A stretch of DNA of 64,000 bases from DATCMU01 sp036563245 (lineage in GTDB: Bacteria; Pseudomonadota; Alphaproteobacteria; Rhizobiales; Devosiaceae). The DNA lies in assembly GCA_036563245.1 (NCBI GenBank), contig DATCMU010000042.1:1-64000 (forward strand), given 5' to 3'. Positions within the stretch are counted from its first letter, which is position 1. The number at the start of each line of letters is the position of its first letter. Made by a program: the position numbers and the translations under genes. The notes below the pieces were generated by a model, which did no database searches, had not been told where the DNA came from, and was given only the letters and a program-made list of their open reading frames with translations. Positions 50,826 through 60,600 of this stretch are shown one piece after another.

Positions 50826-52631
50826 ATGACTCGACCTCTCCTGGATATTCGCGCCGACGCATTCTCGGCAGTGCTTCGTTTCACCTTCGGCCATTGGCGG
50901 CATCAGCCCTGGATGATCCAGATCATCGTTGCGGCGATCCTTTTGGCGACGGTCACCGACGTGCTGACACCGCTCTATGCCGGCCACCTGGTCGATGCGG
51001 TAACGCAGGACCCGCTTGCCTCGGATACGGCATGGCAGGCGGCGGTCGGTGCGTTCGTCATGCTCATGGTCCTGGGACTGGGCGCGGTGGCCATGCGGCA
51101 GGTGGCGTTCCTTGGCATTACATTCCTGACCACGAAGATGATGACGCAAGTCGCGCGCGATGCCTTCTTTCGCGTGCAGCGGTTCTCGACCGACTGGCAC
51201 GCCTCGAGCTTTGCGGGATCGACGGTGCGCAAGATCACGCGTGGCATGTGGGCGCTCGACCTGCTGAACGACACGCTCTTGCTGGCGCTGCTGCCTTCGG
51301 TGGTGATGCTGGTGGGATCGACGCTGCTGCTGGGCTTCTTCTGGCCGGTGATGGGTCTGACGGTCGCCATCGGCTCGCTGATCTACGTGGGGCTGACCGT
51401 CGCGCTTTCGGTGGGCTGGGTGGCGCCGGCGGCGAGCCTGGCGAATGCCTGGGACACGCGGGTGGGCGGGGCGCTGGCGGATGCGGTGAGCTGCAACGCG
51501 GTGGTCAAGGCATTCGGCGCGGAAGCACGCGAGGATGCCCGCCTGGACGGTATCCTTTCCAAGTGGCTATCTCGGACGCGGCGCACATGGATCCGCGGCA
51601 CCTTCAATGGCGGCGTGCAGGGCGTCACCATGCTCTTGTTGCGTGCGTCCATACTTGCCGCGGCGCTGATTCTTTGGCGCATGGGGCTGGCGGGCGCGGG
51701 CGACCTGGCTTTCGTGCTGACCACCTTCTTCGTCCTGCAGGGTTATCTGCGCGACATCGGCATGCATATCCGCAACCTGCAACGCTCGGTGAACGACATG
51801 GAGGAACTGGTCGCCATCCACGCCGAACCGATCGGCATTGCCGACCGTGACGGTGCGCGGCCCATCTCGATTGGCGCCGGGCGGATCGAATTCCGCGATG
51901 TGCTGTTCCAGTACAAGGGGCACGAAACGCCGCTCTACGCGGGGTTGTCGGTGACCATCGAAGCGGGACAGAGGGTGGGGCTGGTCGGCCATTCGGGCTC
52001 GGGCAAGACCACGTTCGTCAAGATGATCCAGCGGCTATACGACGTGAATGGCGGCGCGATCATGATCGACGGGCAAGACATTGCCCTGGCCCAGCAGTCT
52101 TCGCTGCGCGCGCAGATCGCCATCGTTCCGCAGGAGCCGATCCTGTTTCACCGTACCCTTGCGGAGAACATCGCCTATGCGCGTCCGGGCGCGAGCCGCG
52201 CGGATATCGAGGCGGCGGCGCGGCTGGCCAGCGCGCACGGTTTCATTGCGCAATTGCCAAAGGGTTACGAGACGCTGGTGGGCGAACGCGGGGTGAAGCT
52301 GTCGGGCGGGGAGCGCCAGAGGGTGGCGATCGCGCGGGCCTTCCTGGCGGACGCGCCGATCCTGATCCTCGACGAGGCGACGTCGAGTCTCGATTCGGAA
52401 TCCGAGGTGCTGATCCAGGAGGCGATGGAACGCCTGATGCAGGGGCGCACGACCCTGATCATCGCGCATCGGCTGGCAACGGTACGCTCGCTGGACAGGC
52501 TGCTGGTGTTCGACAAGGGCCGCATCGTGGAGGACGGCAATCACGAGACACTGCTGCGCCAGCCGGACGGCATATACCGACGCCTGTTCGAGACCCAGGC
52601 GCTGGACGTTCCGGGCGGCCTGGTCGCCTAG
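50826..52631 (+). CDS. ABC transporter, fused membrane and ATPase domains (exporter)
   Basis: A 601-residue half-transporter. The membrane domain covers about residues 25-335 with six segments. The ATPase has Walker A GHSGSGKT at 388-395, the Q-loop near IVPQEP, the signature LSGGERQRV, Walker B ILILDEAT and the H-loop IAHRLATV. It would work as a homodimer exporting a lipid or drug-like substrate. Domain order matches MsbA/type I exporters, but the substrate cannot be assigned. ATG 50826 is preferred over a frame start at 50769. Confidence 0.88.
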   Translation: MTRPLLDIRADAFSAVLRFTFGHWRHQPWMIQIIVAAILLATVTDVLTPLYAGHLVDAVTQDPLASDTAWQAAVGAFVMLMVLGLGAVAMRQVAFLGITFLTTKMMTQVARDAFFRVQRFSTDWHASSFAGSTVRKITRGMWALDLLNDTLLLALLPSVVMLVGSTLLLGFFWPVMGLTVAIGSLIYVGLTVALSVGWVAPAASLANAWDTRVGGALADAVSCNAVVKAFGAEAREDARLDGILSKWLSRTRRTWIRGTFNGGVQGVTMLLLRASILAAALILWRMGLAGAGDLAFVLTTFFVLQGYLRDIGMHIRNLQRSVNDMEELVAIHAEPIGIADRDGARPISIGAGRIEFRDVLFQYKGHETPLYAGLSVTIEAGQRVGLVGHSGSGKTTFVKMIQRLYDVNGGAIMIDGQDIALAQQSSLRAQIAIVPQEPILFHRTLAENIAYARPGASRADIEAAARLASAHGFIAQLPKGYETLVGERGVKLSGGERQRVAIARAFLADAPILILDEATSSLDSESEVLIQEAMERLMQGRTTLIIAHRLATVRSLDRLLVFDKGRIVEDGNHETLLRQPDGIYRRLFETQALDVPGGLVA

Positions 52632-52672
52632 CCCGTTTCGGTGGCGGGCGCGAAGGGGTGCCCGCCACGGGT

Positions 52673-53785
52673 TCATCGCTGGGTGATGTAGCCCTCGGGC
52701 ACGCCGCGCGTGGACAGGACGAACTGCCAGACCTGGATGGCGCGCGAGCGGAACCCGCCGGCGCAGCACAGGAGGTAGTATTCCCACATGCGGCGGAAAC
52801 GCTGGTCCTCGGGACGGTTCGACCTGGGCCAGTTCTTCTGGAAATTCTCGTTCCAGGCGCAAAGGGTCTTGTCGTAGTGCGGACCGATATTGTGCAGGTC
52901 GATCACGGTGAACAGCCCCTCGATGGCCTTGCCGATCTGGGCGAGGGAGGGCAGGACGCCGCCGGGGAAGATGTATTTCTCGATCCAGGGATCGATGGTC
53001 ACCTTGCTGTCGGGCGAGCCGATGGTGTGCAGCAGGAACAGCCCGTCATCCCTGATGACGCGCCGCGCCGTCTCGAAATAGGTGCGGTAGTTCTTGTGCC
53101 CCACATGTTCGAACATGCCCATGGACACGATGTGGTCCGCCTTGCCCTCGAATTCGCGGTAGTCCTTGACCTGGAACTCGACGGGCAGGTCCTTGTAGCG
53201 CTCGCGGCCATAGGCCGCCTGGTCGGGGGACACGGTGACGCCGACACAATCGGCGCCGTATTTCTCGGCGGCAAAGCCCATGAAGGCGCCCCAGCCGCAG
53301 CCGATGTCCCACACGCGGTCGCCCTTCTTCAACCCGATCTTGCGGCATACCAGGTCGAGCTTGGCCTCCTGGGCCTGGTCCACATTGGTGACGCCTTCGG
53401 GCCAGTAGCCGCATGATCCGGTCATGCGCTTGTCGAGGGACGCCTTGTAGGCGTCTGTCTCGGAATAGTGCATTTCGGCGACGCGCCTGGAACGCCCGAT
53501 GGTCTGCATGTTCAGGAACTTGGCCTGCACGATCTGCCAGACCAGGTTGGGGGTGACCGCGATCCTGTCCTCGAGATTTGCGCCGACGACCCGGTTGAAG
53601 AACTCGGCGAGATCCTCGCAGTCCCACCAGCCGTCCATATAGGCTTCCCCGAGGCCGAGCGAGCCTTTCGCAAAAACACGGTTCCACAGGCCCTCGTTGC
53701 GGATCTGCAGATCCCAGGGGTTGGTCCCGTTCACCTCGATTCCGGCATCGGCGAGCAGGCCGACAATTCTGGATTTCTGACTCAT
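52673..53785 (-). CDS. cfa: cyclopropane-fatty-acyl-phospholipid synthase
   Basis: A 370-residue cytoplasmic-membrane-associated enzyme that adds a SAM methylene to unsaturated acyl chains of phospholipids. Motif I is VWDIGCGWGAFMGF, then the bicarbonate/active-site region SMGMFEHVGHKNY and YIFPGGVLPS, and the C-terminal HNIGPHYDKTLCAWNENF. Length is close to other Cfa proteins. GG-rich context and ATG 53785 give the natural start. It stands alone, converging with the ABC exporter gene. Confidence 0.95.
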   Translation of the reverse strand: MSQKSRIVGLLADAGIEVNGTNPWDLQIRNEGLWNRVFAKGSLGLGEAYMDGWWDCEDLAEFFNRVVGANLEDRIAVTPNLVWQIVQAKFLNMQTIGRSRRVAEMHYSETDAYKASLDKRMTGSCGYWPEGVTNVDQAQEAKLDLVCRKIGLKKGDRVWDIGCGWGAFMGFAAEKYGADCVGVTVSPDQAAYGRERYKDLPVEFQVKDYREFEGKADHIVSMGMFEHVGHKNYRTYFETARRVIRDDGLFLLHTIGSPDSKVTIDPWIEKYIFPGGVLPSLAQIGKAIEGLFTVIDLHNIGPHYDKTLCAWNENFQKNWPRSNRPEDQRFRRMWEYYLLCCAGGFRSRAIQVWQFVLSTRGVPEGYITQR

Positions 53786-54106
53786 TGACTGCCGTCTCTG
53801 GTTACTGAAGCTGGGACGATATTACCCAAAACGCTCCACATTTGAAGGGCAGGGCGGTGTGAGGGCCCCGCAACCGGGGTCAGGCGCCCTCATGACGCGA
53901 GCCGGGTTTGGCCAACGATTCCCATGAGTTGCGAGTAATGGATTCTTCACATGCCCGCTCTACCTTCGATCCTGCACCCGATCCGGATACGCTTCAGCGC
54001 CCGTACGGGCGCGATGTGGACACGATTGCCAGACCCGGCACGGCGCGCCCGCCGCGACCTGGGGCCGCGCAAGGCGACCACTTTGAGAAAGACCTGAAGT
54101 GTTGTC
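53786..54106. other. intergenic region before motA
   Basis: About 320 bases without a gene. A perfect 16-base palindrome GCGCCCGTACGGGCGC is at 53997-54012, roughly 95 bases before motA, and could be a regulator site or leader hairpin. The promoters of cfa and motA must lie here; no sigma-28-like box was evident to me. Confidence 0.5.
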
Positions 54107-54970
54107 ATGCGTCTGATTATCGGAATTGTCGTCATCGCGGTCAGCGTGTTCGGGGGCTATATCGCGCTGGGTGGCCATATGGCCGTGCTCGTGCAGCCCT
54201 TCGAGGCCGTCATCATCCTCGGGGCGGCGGCAGGATCGTTCGTGATCGGCAATACCGGCCCGGTGCTCAAGCAGGCGGCGGGGGTGTTCGGGACCATATT
54301 CCGCGGGCCACGCTATTCCAAGCAGGACCATCTCGAGCTTCTTGGCGTGATGTTCATGCTGTTCAAGCTGGTGCAGTCCAAGGGGCCGCTGGGCCTCGAG
54401 GAGCATATCGAGAACCCGCAGGAATCGGACATATTCACCCGTTTCCCGCGGCTTCTGGCCAATCACCACGCCATCGCGTTCATCTGCGACTACCTGCGCA
54501 TGATTACCCTTGGCACGCGCAATGTGCACGAGCTCGAGGCGCTGATGGACGAGGAACTCGAGACCCTCAACCAGGAGCAGCACCGGCTGGTCAACGCGAT
54601 CCAGTCGCTGGCCGACGGCACGCCGGCGCTGGGCATCGTCGCGGCAGTTCTGGGCGTGATCCATACGATGGGATCGATCGCCGAACCGCCCGAAGTGCTC
54701 GGCCACATGATCGGGGGTGCGCTGGTGGGCACGTTCCTTGGCGTGTTCATCGCCTATGGCTTTTTCGGACCCATCGCGCAGTCGCTGCGCAACATCTTCG
54801 AGTCCGAGGAGAAATACTATCTCTCCATAAGGGCGGGGCTTCTGGCCCATGTGGCGGGCTATCCGCCGGCCATGGCGGCCGAATTCGCGCGCAAGTCGCT
54901 GATGTCCGAAGTGCGGCCGACCTTCAACGAAGTCGAGGCGTCGACCTCTACCTTCCGCAACGCGGCCTAG
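54107..54970 (+). CDS. motA: flagellar motor stator protein MotA
   Basis: A 287-residue inner-membrane stator subunit with four membrane segments; the last two carry the functional pattern NAIQSLADGTPALGIVAAVLGVIHTMG with the proline of the proton channel. The long cytoplasmic loop between segments two and three contains the Arg/Glu residues that touch FliG. ATG 54107 starts the gene. It is followed after 25 bases by motB, with which it forms the H+-driven stator. Confidence 0.95.
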   Translation: MRLIIGIVVIAVSVFGGYIALGGHMAVLVQPFEAVIILGAAAGSFVIGNTGPVLKQAAGVFGTIFRGPRYSKQDHLELLGVMFMLFKLVQSKGPLGLEEHIENPQESDIFTRFPRLLANHHAIAFICDYLRMITLGTRNVHELEALMDEELETLNQEQHRLVNAIQSLADGTPALGIVAAVLGVIHTMGSIAEPPEVLGHMIGGALVGTFLGVFIAYGFFGPIAQSLRNIFESEEKYYLSIRAGLLAHVAGYPPAMAAEFARKSLMSEVRPTFNEVEASTSTFRNAA

Positions 54971-54995
54971 CCGGGCCGGGGCAGGAACAGGCCGG

Positions 54996-55874
54996 ATGAG
55001 CACCAGCGACATCGTCATCATCAAGAAGGTCAAGAAGCAGCAGCACGCCCATCACGGCGGCGCCTGGAAGATCGCCTATGCCGATTTCGTGACGGCGATG
55101 ATGGCCTTTTTCCTGTTGCTGTGGTTGATCAGCATGACCACGCCGGAGCAGAAGAAGGGCCTTGCGGATTATTTCGCGCCCCCAAATGTCTCGCAAACCA
55201 CCAGCGGGGCCGGCGGCGTGCTGGCGGGCAAGGCGCCCAGCGAATCGGGCGCCGCCTATGCCGGATCCTCGTCGCCCAACAAGGGCCAGGGCAGCAAGGA
55301 CGATGTGGCCACATCGCCTTCGGGCTCGTCCAGCCGGGACACCAAGACATCGAACCTGGACGTAAAGTCGCTTGAGGACATGGCCTTCCACAGCGCCGCG
55401 GTCAGCATTCGGCAGGCATGGCGGGCCGATCCCGACCTGACCAGCCTCGCCAACAACCTGATCGTGCAGGAAACCAGGGACGGGCTGGAAATCCAGATCG
55501 TGGACCAGAGCGGGCAGCGGATGTTCCCCGAAGGGTCGAAATTCCCGGTCGAAGGGGTGCGCAAGGCGCTGGCCGATATCGCGCCGACCCTTGACCGGCT
55601 GCCCAACCAGATCACCATTTCCGGGCACACCGCGGCAGGCGACAAGTTCGCCAGTCCCGAATACGGCTCGTGGGAGCTTTCCAGCGACAGGGCCAATGTC
55701 ACCCGGTCCATTCTTTCAGAGTTCGGCCTTTCGGCGGATCACATCTATTCGGTATCCGGGCGTTCGTCGGTGGAGCCCTATTTTCCCGACGATCCCTATA
55801 TGGCGGCCAATGAGCGGGTCACGATCACGGTCATGCGCAAGGATCCGCCGGTGCCGCTCGACCTCAAGCCCTAA
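54996..55874 (+). CDS. motB: flagellar motor protein MotB
   Basis: A 292-residue stator subunit. The single membrane segment (WKIAYADFVTAMMAFFLLLWL) contains the proton-binding Asp30. A linker rich in serine and glycine follows, then an OmpA-like peptidoglycan-binding domain at about 170-275 (ITISGHTAAGDK, SSDRANVTRSILSEFGL, ANERVTITV). MotA/MotB are the only flagellar genes in the window, so the rest of the system is elsewhere. Confidence 0.95.
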   Translation: MSTSDIVIIKKVKKQQHAHHGGAWKIAYADFVTAMMAFFLLLWLISMTTPEQKKGLADYFAPPNVSQTTSGAGGVLAGKAPSESGAAYAGSSSPNKGQGSKDDVATSPSGSSSRDTKTSNLDVKSLEDMAFHSAAVSIRQAWRADPDLTSLANNLIVQETRDGLEIQIVDQSGQRMFPEGSKFPVEGVRKALADIAPTLDRLPNQITISGHTAAGDKFASPEYGSWELSSDRANVTRSILSEFGLSADHIYSVSGRSSVEPYFPDDPYMAANERVTITVMRKDPPVPLDLKP

Positions 55875-55914
55875 CCTGAAAGCCAGACAGGGCGCGGCAT
55901 TCGCGTCCGGCCAG

Positions 55915-56505
55915 TCAGGAGCACCCCTGCAACTGGGCCGCGTAGGTGTCGGCCCGGTCGGCGGTGCGGCGCGCATAGGTCTGCGCCGCCGAATTGGAGC
56001 GCCAGTCGCCGCGCTCATAGGCGTTGGGGCCGAGGTAATAGGTGAGATAGAGGTGGTAGGTGTCGGTGAGCGGGATACCGAAGCGCTGCGAGCTTTTCGC
56101 ATAATACCAGCCGATGAAGTCGGCGGCGTCGGCAAAGCTGCCGCGGCTGGCCATGAAGTTGCCCGTCTCGCGCTGGTACTGCTTCCAGGTGCCATCAAGG
56201 GCCTGCGAGAAGCCGTCGGCGCTCGATACGCGACCCCAGGGGATGATGCCGAAAACCCATTTCACCGGCGGCTTGGCGTCGCCCTTGAACCCGGATTCCT
56301 GGCGGATGGTCGCCATGAGCACGTGCACCGGCACGCCATACTTGCGCTGAACGCCGTTTGCCACCTGCGACCAGTTGTCGAACCAGCCATCGCGCTGGTC
56401 GAACACGGCACAGACATTGTTGATGTGGCTGGGCGGCGTCGCGCAGGCGGCAAGCGCCATGAGCGGTACGAACGCCAGAACTCGACCGATACGCAGGATA
56501 CACAT
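55915..56505 (-). CDS. lytic-transglycosylase-like lipoprotein
   Basis: A 196-residue putative outer-membrane lipoprotein with lipobox LAAC, Cys21 being the lipidated residue. The rest is a lysozyme/SLT-like fold: Glu70 in VLMATIRQESGF is the likely catalytic acid, followed by WGRVSSADGFSQALDGTW and a helix with YYLGPNAYERGDW. It would cut glycan strands of peptidoglycan. It converges with motB, and a role in fitting the stator into the cell wall is possible but unproven. Confidence 0.82.
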   Translation of the reverse strand: MCILRIGRVLAFVPLMALAACATPPSHINNVCAVFDQRDGWFDNWSQVANGVQRKYGVPVHVLMATIRQESGFKGDAKPPVKWVFGIIPWGRVSSADGFSQALDGTWKQYQRETGNFMASRGSFADAADFIGWYYAKSSQRFGIPLTDTYHLYLTYYLGPNAYERGDWRSNSAAQTYARRTADRADTYAAQLQGCS

Positions 56506-56757
56506 GGGCGGCGATCATAACGCCAAGTGGTGAATCGGCGGTTGATGAGGGGGGCATCGGATTCGAACTTCAGGCCGCGAACGAATGCATTCGACCTTTG
56601 GTGGAGCCACAATATTGGCCTGGATTCGTCCAAATTCGTTAACGATGAGCGGAGGTGTGTTTTCATTGGCGCATGGCCAGCAAGACAGTCTGCATGTATC
56701 TTCGGGCCTGAATTGAATTTTTCGAATACTTGATCGCAATTATTAGGGTGCTGAACC

Positions 56758-57348
56758 TTGGAAACAGTTGTGATTTTGGTTCTGTCCGCGGGGGCCTTCG
56801 TTGTTGTTGCTGTCGCAACTCTGCTGGATGGAAGGAATGCCCGGGACCGAACAGACTACGCTCGCTGGAGAACCGGTGATGGGCCCAGACCCGTCGACGC
56901 GGATAGTGCGAGTTTCCCGCTGGAGCAGGTCGCCTTGCAGGGCGCGGCGCGTGTGGTCGATGGCGATACCTTGGTTATCTGCAATACCCAAGTTCGCCTG
57001 TTTGGCGTCGATGCGCCGGAGCTCAATCACCCTTACGGTAAGAAGGCCAAGTGGGCGTTGGTTTCCTTGTGCAAGGGACAAGTCGTTCGCGCGGAAATAG
57101 TTGAAAGAGACGTGCACAATCGAACGGTCGCCAGATGCTACCTGCGGGATGGCCGCGATCTTTCGGCCGAAATGGTGAAACTGGGCCTGGCAATAGACTG
57201 GGCCAAACACTCTGGCGGGGCGTATCGGTCGCTGGAATTGCCGAAAGTGCGAAAGGTGCTTTGGCTGGCAGACGCGCGGCAGAAAGGGCGAATGCATGTC
57301 TGGAGGCAATATGCGGCCAGACAGAATCGCAGGTACGAGGAGGATTGA
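56758..57348 (+). CDS. membrane-anchored thermonuclease-like (SNase) protein
   Basis: A 196-residue protein with one N-terminal membrane segment (VVILVLSAGAFVVVAVATLL) and a staphylococcal-nuclease-like domain from about residue 60: RVVDGDTLVI, the VRLFGVDAPEL strand with the catalytic Arg, GKKAKWALVSL and NRTVARCYL with the second Arg. The start is TTG 56758 as there is no ATG in frame near it. Its region (from about 56530) has lower G+C than the neighbours, which hints at recent arrival. Extracytoplasmic nuclease activity is inferred. Confidence 0.8.
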   Translation: METVVILVLSAGAFVVVAVATLLDGRNARDRTDYARWRTGDGPRPVDADSASFPLEQVALQGAARVVDGDTLVICNTQVRLFGVDAPELNHPYGKKAKWALVSLCKGQVVRAEIVERDVHNRTVARCYLRDGRDLSAEMVKLGLAIDWAKHSGGAYRSLELPKVRKVLWLADARQKGRMHVWRQYAARQNRRYEED

Positions 57349-57428
57349 TGCGCGCGGTCCGGATATCGTGAGACCTGGGATCGCTCCCCTCCGACGACTT
57401 GCAGTCTCCCCATTCCTCCCCCCCAACG

Positions 57429-57452
57429 AAAAAAGGGGCCCGTGAGGGCCCC
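57429..57452 (-). terminator. intrinsic terminator after cpdB
   Basis: A GGGGCCC/GGGCCCC stem with loop GTGA (57435-57452) is followed on the minus strand by six T (57429-57434). It is 25 bases after the cpdB stop. Confidence 0.9.
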
Positions 57453-57476
57453 TTCCTGTTTCGCAGCCTATCGGCC

Positions 57477-59453
57477 CTAGAGCGTGATGCGGTAGGAGCC
57501 GAAGCCATCGGCGGCGGCGCCGACGAATTCGATCTTGACCGCGGTCACGTCTGCCAGATGCTCCTGTGCCTTTGGGCCGGTCTCGAACAGCACCGTGGTG
57601 TCGGCCAGCGGGGCCAGCGACCAGTTGCTGTCGGCCTTGGGGTTGATGGTGCCCTTGTCGTGGATATAGCGCACCAGCACGTCGCGGTTGGTATCGGGCC
57701 CGAGGAACACGATGGCGTCGGAATTGACGCCGGGGAAGTTGCCGCCGCCGCCGGCACGGTAGTTGTTGGTGGCGACGATGAACTTCTGGGCCGGGTCGAT
57801 CGGCTTGCCCTGATACATCAGGTCGACGATGCGGCTGGCGTCGGCGTTGATGACATTGCCCTTGCCGTCATACTTGGAGGGCTGGGATACGTCGATCTTG
57901 TAGGTAACGCCGTCGATCACGTCGAAATTGTAGGAGGGGAAGTCGTTGTTGATCAGCGGCTGGTCCTTCGATCCGGGCGTGATCTGGTTGAAGATGCCCG
58001 CCGAGCGCTCCAGCCATTCCTTGACGGTGGCGCCGGTGATTTCGACCGCCCGCACCGTGTTGGGATAGAGGTAGAGATCGGCGACGTTCTTGATGGCGAC
58101 CGGGCCGACCGGCACGTCGGTGTAATAGTCCGGGCCACCGCGTCCGCCGGCCTTGAACGGGGCGGCGGCGGAGAGGATGGGCAGGCCTTCCCACTGGGTG
58201 CCCTTCATCATCTGCTCGATGTACCAGGTCTGGGCGTTGGAGACGACCTGGACGCTCGGATCGTCGGCCACCAGTGCAAAGTAGGAGTGCAGGGGCGCGG
58301 CGGTCTGCCCCACGGGGCGGCGGACATAGGCAAGGGTTGCCTCGTGGTCGGCTTTCACCGGCTCCTCGACCGCGGCCACGTCGGCGACCAGGGCTACGTT
58401 CTTGCCGTCCTTGCGCTCGTAGATCGGGCGCGCCTCGGAGGTGTGGGAGACGATCTTCCACGAATTGCCGTCGCGTTCGAGCAGCAGGTCGATCAGGCCC
58501 ATGTGCGAGCCCCAGAAGCCGGCCATCACCGCGGGCTTGCCCATCAGGGTGCCGTTGTCGATGTCCGCGCCCTCGATGCCAGAGAAGTTGGGGCCGGGGA
58601 ACACCAGGTGCTGGTGGCCGGTAAACACCACGTCGATGCCGGGCACGCCGGCGAGATAGAGCGAGGCGTTCTCCATCATGTCGGTCTGGGCGCCGTCGAT
58701 GCCCGAATGCGAAAGCGCGACGATGATGTCCGCGCCCTGTTCCTTCATCACCGGCACATAAGCCTCGGCAGTCTTGACGATGTCGCGGGTGATGACCTTG
58801 CCGGCGAGGTTGGCGTTGTCCCAGATCATGATCTGGGGCGGCACGAAGCCGATGAAGCCGATCTTGACGGTCTGGGTCTGGCCGCCGCCGTCCTTGATCT
58901 GCTTTTCAACGATGCGGAAGGGGGGCAGCATTGTCTTGTCCTTGAGCGGATCGTCGCTGGTCAGCGAGGCGCCCATGACAAGGTTTGCGCAAACGATGGG
59001 GAAGTTGGCGCCAGCAAGGGCGCGGTTCATGAAATCGAGGCCATAATTGAATTCGTGGTTGCCCACGGTGCCGACCTCGTAGCCCAGCGTATTCATGGCG
59101 GCCATCATGGGGTGCAGGTCGCCATCCTTGAAGCCGCGCTCATAGGCGACGTAATCGCCCATGGGGTTGCCCTGGATCAGGTCGCCATTGTCGACCAGGA
59201 TCGAATTTGTCGCCTCGGCCCGGATATTGCCGATCAGCGACGCGGTGCGGGCCAGGCCCATGGTGTCGCTGGGGGCGTCGGCGTAATAGTCATAAGGATA
59301 GATCGCGACATGGATGTCGGTGGTCTCCATGATGCGCAGATGGGCCTGGTTGTTGGCCGCAAGCGCGGCGAACGGGTGCATGACGATAAGCGCGCCGGCC
59401 CCCGCCGTGCCCGCAAGAAAGGCGCGGCGTGAAATACTTGAATACATGGTCAT
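57477..59453 (-). CDS. cpdB: bifunctional 2',3'-cyclic-nucleotide 2'-phosphodiesterase/3'-nucleotidase
   Basis: A 658-residue periplasmic enzyme that cuts 2',3'-cyclic nucleotides to 3'-nucleotides and then removes the phosphate, letting the cell use nucleotides as phosphate or nucleoside source. It has a Tat-like signal (SISRRAFLAGTAGAGALIVM), a metallophosphatase domain with TTDIHVA, NGDLIQGNP and GNHEFNYG, and a 5'-nucleotidase C-terminal domain. Length fits CpdB. No pho box was sought in detail. It ends at a strong terminator. Confidence 0.92.
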   Translation of the reverse strand: MTMYSSISRRAFLAGTAGAGALIVMHPFAALAANNQAHLRIMETTDIHVAIYPYDYYADAPSDTMGLARTASLIGNIRAEATNSILVDNGDLIQGNPMGDYVAYERGFKDGDLHPMMAAMNTLGYEVGTVGNHEFNYGLDFMNRALAGANFPIVCANLVMGASLTSDDPLKDKTMLPPFRIVEKQIKDGGGQTQTVKIGFIGFVPPQIMIWDNANLAGKVITRDIVKTAEAYVPVMKEQGADIIVALSHSGIDGAQTDMMENASLYLAGVPGIDVVFTGHQHLVFPGPNFSGIEGADIDNGTLMGKPAVMAGFWGSHMGLIDLLLERDGNSWKIVSHTSEARPIYERKDGKNVALVADVAAVEEPVKADHEATLAYVRRPVGQTAAPLHSYFALVADDPSVQVVSNAQTWYIEQMMKGTQWEGLPILSAAAPFKAGGRGGPDYYTDVPVGPVAIKNVADLYLYPNTVRAVEITGATVKEWLERSAGIFNQITPGSKDQPLINNDFPSYNFDVIDGVTYKIDVSQPSKYDGKGNVINADASRIVDLMYQGKPIDPAQKFIVATNNYRAGGGGNFPGVNSDAIVFLGPDTNRDVLVRYIHDKGTINPKADSNWSLAPLADTTVLFETGPKAQEHLADVTAVKIEFVGAAADGFGSYRITL

Positions 59454-59697
59454 GATGACCTCTCCCTTTGGCTGTTCCAGGATTCACGAAGTCCGCTCGC
59501 CGCCCCGGCCCTGGGGAAGGGCGTGACGACGATACCCTCGGTTCGTGGTCCTTGAACTAAAGTTGTAACGCCGTCGTGACAGCGCCACAACGAAATTTGT
59601 CCAAACGGTCAAAAACTGTTGTGAATCAGGGCGGACCGTGGCGCGGGGCCGCCGACGCGTCTAATGTGGCGCCTGGACACAGGGAGAAAACGGCCTC

Positions 59698-60600
59698 ATG
59701 CGGTGGCGTGGACGGGAACGCAGCAGCAATATCGAAGACCGCCGGTCGGCGGGTGGCGGGTTCGGCCGAATGGGGGGCATGGGCGGCGCTGGTCCGCGCA
59801 TCAGGATCGGGCGCGGCGGGGGCATCGGCGGCCTGGCGCTGGTACTCGGCATCGTGGTGGTCTCGATGATGCTTGGCATAGATCCCAGCCAGATCCTGAG
59901 CGGCGACCTGAGCGGCCTTCGAACGGGCGGCACGATCGCGCGGCCGGCGCCTTCTGCCGGGGATGACGAGCTTGCCGCGTTCGTCAGCGTGGTGGTCAAG
60001 GATACCGAGGATACCTGGGGCGCGGTGTTCAGCCAGAATTCGCTGACCTACACACCGCCAAAGGTGGTGCTTTTTTCCGGGACGACTTCGGCGGCCTGCG
60101 GGGTGGCAAGCGCATCGACCGGCCCGTTCTATTGTCCGGCTGACCGCAAGGTCTATATCGACCTGAGCTTTTACGACCAGCTGCGCCGTCAATTCGGCGC
60201 GCCGGGCGATTTCGCGGAAGCCTATGTGCTTGCCCACGAAATCGGGCATCATGTGCAGAACCTGATCGGGGTGCTGCCTGCGTTCAACAAGGCGCGGGCC
60301 GGCATGTCGAAGACCGAGGCGAATGCCTATTCGGTGCGGGTGGAGTTGCAGGCGGACTGTTACGCCGGGGTCTGGGCGCACAGCGCCAATGCAGAGGGCC
60401 TGCTGGAAAAAGGCGACCTGGAGGAAGCGCTGAACGCCGCGTCGCGGATCGGCGACGACACGCTGCAGAAGCAGGCGCAGGGATATGCGGTGCCCGACAG
60501 CTTCACCCACGGAACCTCGGCGCAGCGGGTGAAATGGTTCCGGGTGGGCTATGCCAATGGCAATCCGGGCGCCTGCGACACGTTCAGCGGTTCGGATTAG
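59698..60600 (+). CDS. neutral zinc metallopeptidase (YpfJ family)
   Basis: A 300-residue membrane-anchored putative peptidase. A glycine/arginine-rich N-terminus is followed by one membrane segment (GGLALVLGIVVVSMMLGI) and a catalytic domain with HEIGHH at 180-185. The pattern CGVASASTGPFYCPADRKVYID and ELQADCYAGVWAH are typical of YpfJ/KPN_02809 proteins, with the Glu of ELQAD probably the third zinc ligand. Activity is unproven for the family. GGGAGA precedes ATG 59698. Its last 17 bases overlap the convergent ATP-grasp gene. Confidence 0.88.
   Translation: MRWRGRERSSNIEDRRSAGGGFGRMGGMGGAGPRIRIGRGGGIGGLALVLGIVVVSMMLGIDPSQILSGDLSGLRTGGTIARPAPSAGDDELAAFVSVVVKDTEDTWGAVFSQNSLTYTPPKVVLFSGTTSAACGVASASTGPFYCPADRKVYIDLSFYDQLRRQFGAPGDFAEAYVLAHEIGHHVQNLIGVLPAFNKARAGMSKTEANAYSVRVELQADCYAGVWAHSANAEGLLEKGDLEEALNAASRIGDDTLQKQAQGYAVPDSFTHGTSAQRVKWFRVGYANGNPGACDTFSGSD

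Noticed and set aside
56555..56615. tRNA-like GTTCGAATCC sequence on the minus strand
   Set aside because: The T-loop-like sequence is not flanked by a pairing T-stem, and no acceptor stem or anticodon arm can be drawn.
57399..59432. A 677-residue plus-strand open frame
   Set aside because: Antisense shadow of cpdB, starting inside its terminator.
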